Positions 5,176 to 10,691 of a stretch of 15,294 bases of DNA are shown here, in pieces. This stretch comes from JACKLD01 sp049297695 (lineage in GTDB: Bacteria > Pseudomonadota > Alphaproteobacteria > UBA2136 > UBA6156): assembly GCA_049297695.1 (NCBI GenBank), contig JBAQUT010000047.1, positions 1-15,294 of the forward strand, given 5' to 3'. Every line of letters begins with the position of its first letter. Position 1 is the first letter of the stretch. The notes below the pieces were generated by a model that had not been told where the DNA came from, ran no database searches, and saw only the letters and a list, made by a program, of their open reading frames with translations. The position numbers and the translations under genes were made by a program.

Positions 5176-5595
5176 ATGAAAAACATAATATGTAGTGTGT
5201 TGCTTTTTGCGCTAAGCGCTTGTTCTCAAACAACGACCACCCATGGCCAGGTGCTGTTGCCCAGCCGTTTGGCCCAAGTGCAGCCCGGTGTGAGCACCAA
5301 AGGGGATGTGGCGCGCCTGCTGGGAAGCCCCAGCACCACGGGCACCTTGGCCGACAGCCGCTGGGTGTATGTGAGCAGCGTGATGCGGGACAAGCCTTTG
5401 AACCCCGATATTTTGGAAAAACGGACGGTGGTGGTGGTGGATTTTGACCCATCCGGCACCGTGGTGGCCGTTACCGACAAAAGCGAGGCCGACAGCAAAG
5501 AGGTGGTGCCAGACGCTACCCAAACCCAAACCCATGGCCAAAGCATGGGGATTATTGACGGGTTGATGAACAACATGGGCGGGTTAACCAAGTAA
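5176..5595 (+). CDS. bamE: Outer membrane protein assembly factor BamE (SmpA/OmlA lipoprotein)
   Basis: The product has 139 residues from the ATG at 5176; an in-frame TTG at 5170 is less likely. It has a lipoprotein signal, MKNIICSVLLFALSAC, with lipidation expected at Cys16. The SmpA/OmlA domain follows: LAQVQPGVSTKGDVARLLGS, then PSTTGTLADSRWVYVSS and RTVVVVDFDPSGTV. BamE is the small outer-membrane lipoprotein that stabilises BamD in the BAM complex, which inserts beta-barrels such as LptD. The polar C-terminal extension of about 40 residues is not conserved. In many Alphaproteobacteria bamE stands near DUF177, rpmF, plsX and fabH; here it points away from rpmF. Only one base separates its stop from the next gene, so that gene is co-translated with bamE. 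Confidence 0.92.
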   Translation: MKNIICSVLLFALSACSQTTTTHGQVLLPSRLAQVQPGVSTKGDVARLLGSPSTTGTLADSRWVYVSSVMRDKPLNPDILEKRTVVVVDFDPSGTVVAVTDKSEADSKEVVPDATQTQTHGQSMGIIDGLMNNMGGLTK

Positions 5596-5596
5596 C

Positions 5597-6199
5597 ATGA
5601 ATACCCAGCGCGCCCAAGCCGGTGCGTTGTTTGGGCTGGATGCCCGCATGGCCATTGCCGTGTTTGCGATTATCGCCGTGATTGCGGGGTATGTGGCGTG
5701 GGGGCGGATTGTGACCGCCAAGGATACTGTGTTGATTGCCGACATACAGGCGTTGGACGAGGCATTGGCCGGGTATCAGGCCGATATGGGAACGTTTTAC
5801 TTGTTTACGTTGGCCAAAGATGACCCTACCGACACGGGGGCGGAGGATTTGGAAGCGTTGTGGGATAAAACGAAGGTTTTGACGGGCTTTCAGCCCCATT
5901 GGAACGGGCCGTATGTGCACCGGGATAGCCGTCAGCACAAAGATTTTGGGAAATTTACCGTGTTTTACGCCCAAGGCGACCGTACCAACATTTGCGTGCA
6001 GGACAGTGATTGTTATGTGTGGTTATCCCTCACCCACGTGCCTGCCAAAGTGTGGGAGCGGTTGAACCTTCAGGTGGATGAAAATGGCGGGCGCACCCGC
6101 GAACTGAATGGAACCGACATTACCAGCGGGAGGGTTCAGGCCGTGGATTTGGCCGACCCGCGTACGTTGATTTACCGGAGTGTGGCCCGTCCGCTGTAG
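5597..6199 (+). CDS. Pseudopilin-like membrane protein, GALFGLDAR family (paralogue 2)
   Basis: This 200-residue protein has a short basic leader (MNTQRAQAG), ALFGLDARMAIAVF and a hydrophobic helix (about residues 15-36), then a soluble domain. It shares with the 763-1386 product the GALFGLDAR N-terminus, W-x-GPY (HWNGPYV here), a CX5C motif followed by Y-x-W (CVQDSDCYVW), and a terminal L-x-YR. These features resemble type II secretion or type IV pilus minor pilins, though the Phe-Thr-Leu-x-Glu leader motif is missing and Asp replaces the usual Glu, shifted by one. It follows bamE after a single base, implying translational coupling. Cleavage by a prepilin peptidase and assembly into a filament are inferences. 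Confidence 0.7.
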   Translation: MNTQRAQAGALFGLDARMAIAVFAIIAVIAGYVAWGRIVTAKDTVLIADIQALDEALAGYQADMGTFYLFTLAKDDPTDTGAEDLEALWDKTKVLTGFQPHWNGPYVHRDSRQHKDFGKFTVFYAQGDRTNICVQDSDCYVWLSLTHVPAKVWERLNLQVDENGGRTRELNGTDITSGRVQAVDLADPRTLIYRSVARPL

Positions 6200-6226
6200 G
6201 GGGATGGGGTATTGCGGGGAGAGGAG

Positions 6227-6255
6227 TTGCCTGTGACGTGGGGCTGTGTTGAATT
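6227..6255 (+). promoter_or_regulatory. Weak possible promoter before the lipoprotein gene
   Basis: TTGCCT (6227-6232), 17 bp, TGAATT (6250-6255), six bases, ATG at 6262. The -10 is poor; it is listed because the spacing repeats that of stronger promoters in this window. Confidence 0.25.
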
Positions 6256-6261
6256 AAGTTT

Positions 6262-6708
6262 ATGAAATATTACCTTTTGCTTGGAAGTGTTATGCTTTCG
6301 GGGTGCACCACGGGGTTGGCCATGAAAGCTATGAACGGGGTTGGGATGTGTCCGCCCAGCGTGATGCAGAACGCCCAGCAGGTGGATGCCGTGTTGCGGG
6401 ATGTGAGCGAAGGAACGCCTGTGGAAGCTTTGGAGGGCCTGACCGTGGAGCGCCGCATGGAACTGACCCAGCGGGGTGGGGGAATGGTGAACGTGTTGAT
6501 GTATCGGACCGGGCACCCCCGCTGCCGCACCATGCCGACGGAGACGGAATTTACCCCTGTGATGGTGCAAAACGGCGTAGTATTGGGGGTGGGAGATGAG
6601 GTGTTTAACCAATACCGCCGCACCAGCAGCCATGTGGAAGATGTGACGCCCGAAGAACCGGAAGAGGAGATGACGTTGGGGCGGTTGTACAAGAGTTTGC
6701 CGTTTTAA
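6262..6708 (+). CDS. Hypothetical lipoprotein
   Basis: The product has 148 residues and a lipoprotein signal, MKYYLLLGSVMLSGC, with the lipobox LSGC and lipidation expected at Cys15. The rest (Cys29 and a later Cys near RTGHPRCR) is soluble and ends in an acidic stretch (TPEEPEEEM). I do not recognise a family. It lies downstream of bamE and the pseudopilin-like gene, so it may share their envelope role. No Shine-Dalgarno is visible before the ATG. Outer-membrane location is likely because Thr rather than Asp follows the lipidated Cys, but that sorting rule comes from enterobacteria. Confidence 0.75.
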   Translation: MKYYLLLGSVMLSGCTTGLAMKAMNGVGMCPPSVMQNAQQVDAVLRDVSEGTPVEALEGLTVERRMELTQRGGGMVNVLMYRTGHPRCRTMPTETEFTPVMVQNGVVLGVGDEVFNQYRRTSSHVEDVTPEEPEEEMTLGRLYKSLPF

Positions 6709-6717
6709 GAGAGTGAG

Positions 6718-6746
6718 TTGACAAGGGGAGTTAGCTGGCCTAGCTT
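6718..6746 (+). promoter_or_regulatory. Strong promoter of the 6753 gene, leaderless geometry
   Basis: A consensus TTGACA (6718-6723), exactly 17 bp, TAGCTT (6741-6746), six bases, then ATG at 6753. The expected transcription start coincides with the start codon. There is no Shine-Dalgarno. Confidence 0.75.
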
Positions 6747-6752
6747 TTACGG

Positions 6753-7124
6753 ATGATTGACCCACGCGATGTATTGAACCCGCTGCAACGGGCTGATGTT
6801 TGGATGAACCGCACGGGGGACTCTGCGACTTTAGCTACGCGGGCAGATGCGTTGATTGCGCTCATACAACGTGAGCATCGGTATTATGCTGGGTTGCATG
6901 ATGCTGCCATGGCCAAGTGGGGCAATAAAACCATCTTGAATGATTTGAATTATCGGTTGGGATATTTGGAAGAGTTGGAGCGGGTTTATACAGACCGTGA
7001 TACATCGTCGCCTGTGTGGGGATTTCAACCAGCGTCCAGTTTAAGTAACCGTCAGATACGGTTGTTGGTGGATGGGTTGGATTCTACGCCAGAGATTGAG
7101 CCAAGCGGCACAGTTGCTCGGTAG
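6753..7124 (+). CDS. Hypothetical 123-residue protein
   Basis: I do not recognise this protein. It is soluble in appearance, with no signal peptide and no Cys, and rich in helix-forming residues in the middle (ALIALIQREHRYYAGL, then YRLGYLEELERVYTD). A consensus promoter ends six bases before its ATG, supporting a real gene. The last 13 or so codons (7084-7124) are antisense to a remnant of rsmA at 7084-7200, so this C-terminus has been made from foreign sequence and the original stop is probably lost. It converges on rsmA. Confidence 0.6.
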   Translation: MIDPRDVLNPLQRADVWMNRTGDSATLATRADALIALIQREHRYYAGLHDAAMAKWGNKTILNDLNYRLGYLEELERVYTDRDTSSPVWGFQPASSLSNRQIRLLVDGLDSTPEIEPSGTVAR

Positions 7125-7200
7125 AGAGTTCTTCGGGGCGCGGGGTAAGGGCGATACCGCAAGATTCAATCTGGGATTTGGTGAGAAGGCCTTGTGACGC
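7084..7200 (-). pseudogene. Remnant of a second rsmA, C-terminal 38 codons
   Basis: The minus strand encodes GLLTKSQIESCGIALTPRPE and continues with EELSTEQLCRLAQSLA-type sequence to a TAG at 7084-7086. It aligns without gaps with the last 35 residues of the intact RsmA at 7358-8305; I count 25 of 35 identical residues, and about 80% of 84 bases. Upstream homology ends near 7195, shortly before the hairpin repeat at 7224. No start codon or methyltransferase domain remains. It may be a partial duplication or the leftover of gene replacement. Confidence 0.85.
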
Positions 7201-7223
7201 AAGCTAGGGGGTATCCGTGGTGG

Positions 7224-7327
7224 GAGATGGCCACGCTCCTACTACGCTCCATAGCGGGGGCTTCGTAGGACAGGTTGTGCTCGCCATGACGACCTGCGGT
7301 CGTAAGGGGGCATAGCCCCCTTAACCC
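7224..7327. repeat. Hairpin repeat with nested loop hairpin and two tail hairpins, between rsmA and its remnant
   Basis: The outer stem GATGGC (7226-7231) pairs with GCCAT (7283-7287). Its loop holds TCCTAC (7237-7242) with GTAGGA (7265-7270). ACGACC-tgc-GGTCGT and AAGGGGGC-ata-GCCCCCTT follow up to about 7322. The outer and tail parts match the copy at 667-727, which lacks the loop hairpin. It could also act as a terminator between the converging genes. Confidence 0.85.
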
Positions 7328-7357
7328 CCAGACGCCGCACCATGATGGTTGATAGCC

Positions 7358-8305
7358 TTAAGGGAGAAGGTTGGCGAGGGTGCAGAGTTGGTGAGTTGTA
7401 AGTTCTTCGGGGCGGGCGGTGGGGGTGATGCCGCAGGATTCAATCTGGGATTCGGTGAGCAGGCCTTTGAGGCTTCCGCGCAGCATTTTGCGGCGGTGGC
7501 CGAAGGCGGCGCGGAGGAGGACATCGAGTTTGTCCATATCCACGGGGTAGCGGGGGGCGGGCAAGGGGCGGAGTTGCACGATGCTGGACATGACTTTGGG
7601 CGGGGGCGTGAAGTTGCCGGGGCCGACATCGAACAGGCGTGTGGCATCGGATAACAGGTGGGTGAGGACGCCGAGGCGGCCCCAGTGGTCGTTTCCGCCT
7701 GTGGCAACGAGGCGTTGGATGACTTCTTTTTGGAGCATGAAGGTGAGAGTTGGTTGTAGGTTGTAGGTTGTAGGTTGTAAGAACAAAGAATCGCGAGGCG
7801 ATGGTTGTGTAACGTGGATGCCCGCCTGCGCGGGCATGACGCCTAACGGCGTGAGGGGGCAAGCCCCCTCAACCCCTACGGCCTGCGGCCGTGAAGAGGG
7901 ATACGTGAGAAGGCGGGTGACGATTTCGGTGCCGACGTTGTAGGGGAGGTTGCCGCAGATGGGGGAGCCTGCGGGGAGGTGGGGAAGCCATGAATCCAGG
8001 TTCAGGGCATCGCCATGGATGACTGTGAGGCGGTTGCCATGTTGGGCGGAGAGGGCTTCGAGCACCGGGATGCAGCGGGTATCCATCTCCACCGCCAGCA
8101 CGTGGGCGCCGCGGCGGAGGAGTTCGGCGGTGAGGGCGCCGGTGCCTGGGCCGATTTCGGCCACCCATACTTCGCCGTTTGGGCTACGTAGGGCAGGCTC
8201 CAACCCACCTACTGTGACGCCCACGGCATCGGCAATGCGGGCGATGACGCGGGGGTTGTTCAGGAAGTGTTGGCCAAGGTGTTTGGCGGGGGCAACGTGG
8301 CTCAT
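7358..8305 (-). CDS. rsmA: 16S rRNA adenine dimethyltransferase RsmA (KsgA) with a composite repeat insertion
   Basis: The product has 315 residues, against about 270 usual. RsmA dimethylates two adjacent adenosines in the 3' hairpin of 16S rRNA late in 30S assembly. Visible motifs are HLGQHFL near the N-terminus, the SAM-binding VAEIGPGTGALT (48-59), GDA (98-100) and the catalytic NLPYNV (119-124), plus FTPPPKV and the C-terminal FGHRRKMLR. About 50 residues (138-186) between the NLPY domain and LTFMLQKEV are extra. They are encoded by a hairpin chain and a tandem repeat (7752-7893) read in frame as GVMPAQAGIH and LQPTTYNLQPT. This is a loop after the active site, so the effect on activity is uncertain. 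The start overlaps the solute-binding protein gene as ATGA, implying coupled translation. Confidence 0.93.
   Translation of the reverse strand: MSHVAPAKHLGQHFLNNPRVIARIADAVGVTVGGLEPALRSPNGEVWVAEIGPGTGALTAELLRRGAHVLAVEMDTRCIPVLEALSAQHGNRLTVIHGDALNLDSWLPHLPAGSPICGNLPYNVGTEIVTRLLTYPSSRPQAVGVEGACPLTPLGVMPAQAGIHVTQPSPRDSLFLQPTTYNLQPTLTFMLQKEVIQRLVATGGNDHWGRLGVLTHLLSDATRLFDVGPGNFTPPPKVMSSIVQLRPLPAPRYPVDMDKLDVLLRAAFGHRRKMLRGSLKGLLTESQIESCGITPTARPEELTTHQLCTLANLLP
7752..7779. repeat. Heptanucleotide tandem repeat (GGTTGTA)x4 inside rsmA
   Basis: Four exact 7-base units lie in the rsmA frame and encode part of LQPTTYNLQPT on the minus strand. Seven is not a multiple of three, so a one-unit slip would truncate RsmA. 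The tract ends 10 bases before the hairpin chain at 7790. Confidence 0.92.
7790..7892. repeat. Chain of five hairpins inside rsmA (51-bp element copy 2 plus tail)
   Basis: In order: ATCGC-gag-GCGAT (7790-7802); 13 bases; the core GGAT-GCCCGC-GCGGGC-ATGAC (7816-7840); ACGCC-taac-GGCGT (7839-7852); GAGGGGGC-aa-GCCCCCTC (7853-7870); ACGGCC-tgc-GGCCGT (7878-7892). All stems are perfect and all lie inside the open rsmA frame. Confidence 0.92.
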
Positions 8306-9144
8306 TGGTAGGGTTTGGCGACACGGAGGTAGGCGTTGGGGCCGGGCTCGTGAGTTTTCAGGATGCGTTCCATGGTACCGTCGTTCAGCATGGCTTCGAC
8401 GTTGGTGTTAAGGAAGGCGTTGAGTTGCTCATCGCCCTTGTTGACGGCGATTTGGAGGGGGAACAGTTGCAGGGGTTCTGTGGACAGGGCTTTCAGTTTT
8501 TGGGAACTGTTGGGGTTGACTTGGTAGATGCGGTTGACATCGGTGAGCACGACATCCGCCTTGCCCGTAAAGAGGTTCATTTCCACCATGCCTGTATCCG
8601 CACTAGGAGGTATGGGGAGTTGTTTGGCCTTGGGGAACATGGTTTTGGCCAGAACTTCGTCGGCATCGCCTTCATGGCTGGTGATGGTGACATCCGGGCT
8701 GTTGAGTTGGGTTACGGAAGTGAGGCGGGTTTCCGACTCTTTCACCACGGGGATGATGGCGGAGAAGAACCATGTGCGGCCGAAATCCACCGCGCGGGCC
8801 ATGCGGCCATCGGGCCAGGCGGGGGTGCAGATGGCATCGTACCGTTTGGTTTTGAGGCCTTCAAAAATAGTACCAAACCCTGCTTCTTCGGCCCAGACAA
8901 GTTTGATGCCAGAGCGGATTTCCAGTTCGTGGGCGAAATCTACCGCCATGCCTTTCATCTCGCCGGTGGCGGGGTCTTTCCATGTCATCGGTTTGAACAT
9001 GTAGTAGCCGCAGCGGAGTTGGCCTGTGCGGAGGACGCGTTGGAAGGTGGTTTCGACCGTTGATGACGATGTTGATGTAGGGGCGAAGGCCCAGCTGGCA
9101 AAGATGGCGGCGGCGATGGCGGCGAGGAGGGGGAAGTATTTCAT
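8302..9144 (-). CDS. Periplasmic solute-binding protein, family 3 (amino-acid type)
   Basis: The product has 280 residues. An N-terminal hydrophobic segment (about residues 4-22) is an export signal or anchor. The two-lobed family-3 fold is recognisable: VLRTGQLRCGYYMFKPM, then GMAVDFAHELEIRSGIKLVW, FEGLKTKRYDAICTPAW, and in the second lobe GKADVVLTDVNRIYQV and FPLQIAVNKGDEQLNAFLN. Such proteins deliver polar amino acids to ABC transporters or act as sensors, but no permease or ATPase gene is nearby. It stands between surA and rsmA where pdxA is often found, and its stop overlaps the rsmA start by four bases. The ligand cannot be told from sequence reading. Confidence 0.85.
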   Translation of the reverse strand: MKYFPLLAAIAAAIFASWAFAPTSTSSSTVETTFQRVLRTGQLRCGYYMFKPMTWKDPATGEMKGMAVDFAHELEIRSGIKLVWAEEAGFGTIFEGLKTKRYDAICTPAWPDGRMARAVDFGRTWFFSAIIPVVKESETRLTSVTQLNSPDVTITSHEGDADEVLAKTMFPKAKQLPIPPSADTGMVEMNLFTGKADVVLTDVNRIYQVNPNSSQKLKALSTEPLQLFPLQIAVNKGDEQLNAFLNTNVEAMLNDGTMERILKTHEPGPNAYLRVAKPYQ

Positions 9145-9151
9145 GGGGTGT

Positions 9152-9180
9152 AGGGTAGAGGTAAACCGTGGGTTCGTAAA
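9152..9180 (-). promoter_or_regulatory. Possible promoter of the solute-binding protein gene, leaderless geometry
   Basis: Minus strand: TTTACG (-35, 9175-9180), 17 bp, TACCCT (-10, 9152-9157), seven bases, ATG. No Shine-Dalgarno is visible. Confidence 0.45.
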
Positions 9181-9198
9181 GAGTGGAGCGTTGGCCCT

Positions 9199-9269
9199 GG
9201 ATTCCCGCCTCCTGCTGCGCCGTAGATGGCTTCGCAGGACAGGTTTCGCGGGAATGACGCCTGCGGCGT
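9199..9269. repeat. Palindromic repeat with nested loop hairpin, abutting the surA stop
   Basis: The outer stem GGAT-TCCCGC pairs with GCGGGA-ATGAC (9199-9258). The loop holds TCCTGC (9210-9215) with GCAGGA (9234-9239). The tail hairpin ACGCC-tgc-GGCGT (9257-9269) follows, and its last base is also part of the surA stop codon. The loop hairpin is nearly identical to the one at 5034-5063. Confidence 0.88.
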
Positions 9270-10510
9270 TACCAGCGGATATCCACGAAGGCTTTGGCGC
9301 GGAGGTCGCGCATCAGGCGGCGGGAGGCGAGCTCCAGCCTATTTTTGAGGAGGTGCTCTTTGACCCGTTCGCGGTAGGCCGTAAGCTGGGGAGAGATGGC
9401 TTGGCGGGTGGCGGCCAGATAGAGGACGCAGACGTTGCCGTTCATGAGGAACGGGCTGCTCCATTGGCCGGGTTGGAGGTTGGTGGCCAGTTGCTGCACG
9501 GCGGATTGCAGATTGGCGGGGCTAACCCAGCCCAAGGCGCTGCTGGTGGGGAAGGCTTGGGTGAAGGCGGTGTCGGTGAATTTGGCTTCGACCTCGAACG
9601 GTTTTTGGAGGGTTTGGGTGACGGCGGTGAGAGCTTCCGCATCGGCGGGGGCGAGGTCGGTTCCGCTGACCGTTTGGGGGCGGCTGACGACGAAGAGGTT
9701 GAGTTCGGTGACGGGGGAGGTATCGATGGGTTTGGTGGTGCGCACGTTGATGAGTTTGATGATGTGGAAGCCGAGCGGTGTGCGGATGAGGCCGCTGGTT
9801 TGGCCAGGTTTGAGGGCGTTTAAAGCTTCTTCCAGTTGGGGGTTGAGTTCGCCGCTGGAGAACCAGCCCATGTGGCCACCAGCGCTGGCGGAGGCGGAAT
9901 CTTCGGAGTTGGTGCGGGCAAGGGTGGAGAAGTCGGCGCCTTTGGCGAGTTCGGCGGCGTAGCCTTCCATGCGGGTGCGGGCGGCGGCTTCGTTGGATTC
10001 ATCCACCGACACAAAGATCTGGCTGATTTCGCGTTCCAGCACATGGCGGGATTTGGTCATGTCGGCAATGATTTGGTCGGTTTCGGCGTTGGAGATGTCG
10101 ACTTGGGGTTTGACGATTTGGGCGGTGATGGAGGCCCAGCGGAGCTCGGCGCTGACTTGGTCGCGCAGGGATTCGGCTTGGGTTGATGTGATGTTGGCGA
10201 GCACGGGAGTGTTGGCGCGGACGTCTTTCACCGTGTTCTCCACCAAGGGTTCAGGCAATTGCATGCCCAGCGATTCGCCGTATTGGCGTTGGAGTTCTTC
10301 GTCAATCATATCCGACAGCGTGCGTTTGGCGAGGCCTTGGGTTTGTTGGGGCGTTGGGGTGGCGATGCCCAGTTGGGTGATGCGCAGGCTGGTGCGAGCG
10401 TTCACTTGGGCCTCGGTGATGATGTTGTTGTTGATGATGGCGACTACGCGGTCTTCCAGCGCGTGGGTGGCGGTGGCGATGAGGAGGGCTAGAAGGAGGA
10501 GGTGTTTCAT
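9269..10510 (-). CDS. surA: Periplasmic chaperone and peptidyl-prolyl isomerase SurA
   Basis: The product has 413 residues. A signal peptide (about 1-17, ending THA) precedes the SurA N-terminal domain, which starts EDRVVAIINNNIITEAQVNAR. A parvulin domain follows (about 160-265): REISQIFVSVDE, then GGHMGWFSSGELNP, and the end TPLGFHIIKLINVR. A second, less conserved domain is interrupted by GWVSPANLQ. SurA escorts unfolded barrels, notably LptD and porins, to the BAM complex, so its place downstream of lptD fits. The ATG at 10510 has no Shine-Dalgarno, but TATTCT ends six bases upstream. A palindromic repeat touches the stop codon, so the last residues may differ from relatives. Confidence 0.93.
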   Translation of the reverse strand: MKHLLLLALLIATATHALEDRVVAIINNNIITEAQVNARTSLRITQLGIATPTPQQTQGLAKRTLSDMIDEELQRQYGESLGMQLPEPLVENTVKDVRANTPVLANITSTQAESLRDQVSAELRWASITAQIVKPQVDISNAETDQIIADMTKSRHVLEREISQIFVSVDESNEAAARTRMEGYAAELAKGADFSTLARTNSEDSASASAGGHMGWFSSGELNPQLEEALNALKPGQTSGLIRTPLGFHIIKLINVRTTKPIDTSPVTELNLFVVSRPQTVSGTDLAPADAEALTAVTQTLQKPFEVEAKFTDTAFTQAFPTSSALGWVSPANLQSAVQQLATNLQPGQWSSPFLMNGNVCVLYLAATRQAISPQLTAYRERVKEHLLKNRLELASRRLMRDLRAKAFVDIRW

Positions 10511-10516
10511 GGGGGG

Positions 10517-10522
10517 AGAATA
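10517..10522 (-). promoter_or_regulatory. -10-like hexamer TATTCT six bases before surA
   Basis: Minus strand: TATTCT, six C, ATG. This hexamer and spacing are the same as at fabH. No good -35 is seen at 17 bp. A similar TACTCT followed by CCCC lies 20 bases further upstream. Confidence 0.45.
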
Positions 10523-10608
10523 GCTTAGGTGGGGAGAGTACGCTAGGGGGAAGTGGAGGGGTGAGACGGTAGTTGGTGGGCTGGTAAGTTAGCAATAAGG
10601 AATGCGGA

Positions 10609-10659
10609 AGCGCTTTGCGCTGGCGTTGTAACGTGGATCCTCGCCTTCGCGAGGATGAC
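10609..10659. repeat. 51-bp double-hairpin repeat (AACGTGG subfamily), copy 3
   Basis: AGCGC-ttt-GCGCT (10609-10621), 13 bases ending AACGT, then the core GGAT-CCTCGC-GCGAGG-ATGAC (10635-10659). It lies in the gap between lptD and surA with the same spacing as the copies at 1519 and 7790. Confidence 0.88.
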
Positions 10660-10691
10660 GTTTGGGGGATAGTTTAAGCTGTTGCAACATT

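Noticed and set aside
4925..5452. A 175-codon minus-strand open frame opposite bamE and over the repeat
   Set aside because: bamE has a lipobox and a full SmpA/OmlA domain on the plus strand; the minus frame runs through the palindromic repeat and is Pro/Arg/Ser-rich.
9026..9823. A 265-codon plus-strand open frame spanning the gap between surA and the binding-protein gene
   Set aside because: It overlaps two real minus-strand genes, crosses a hairpin repeat and has no family resemblance.
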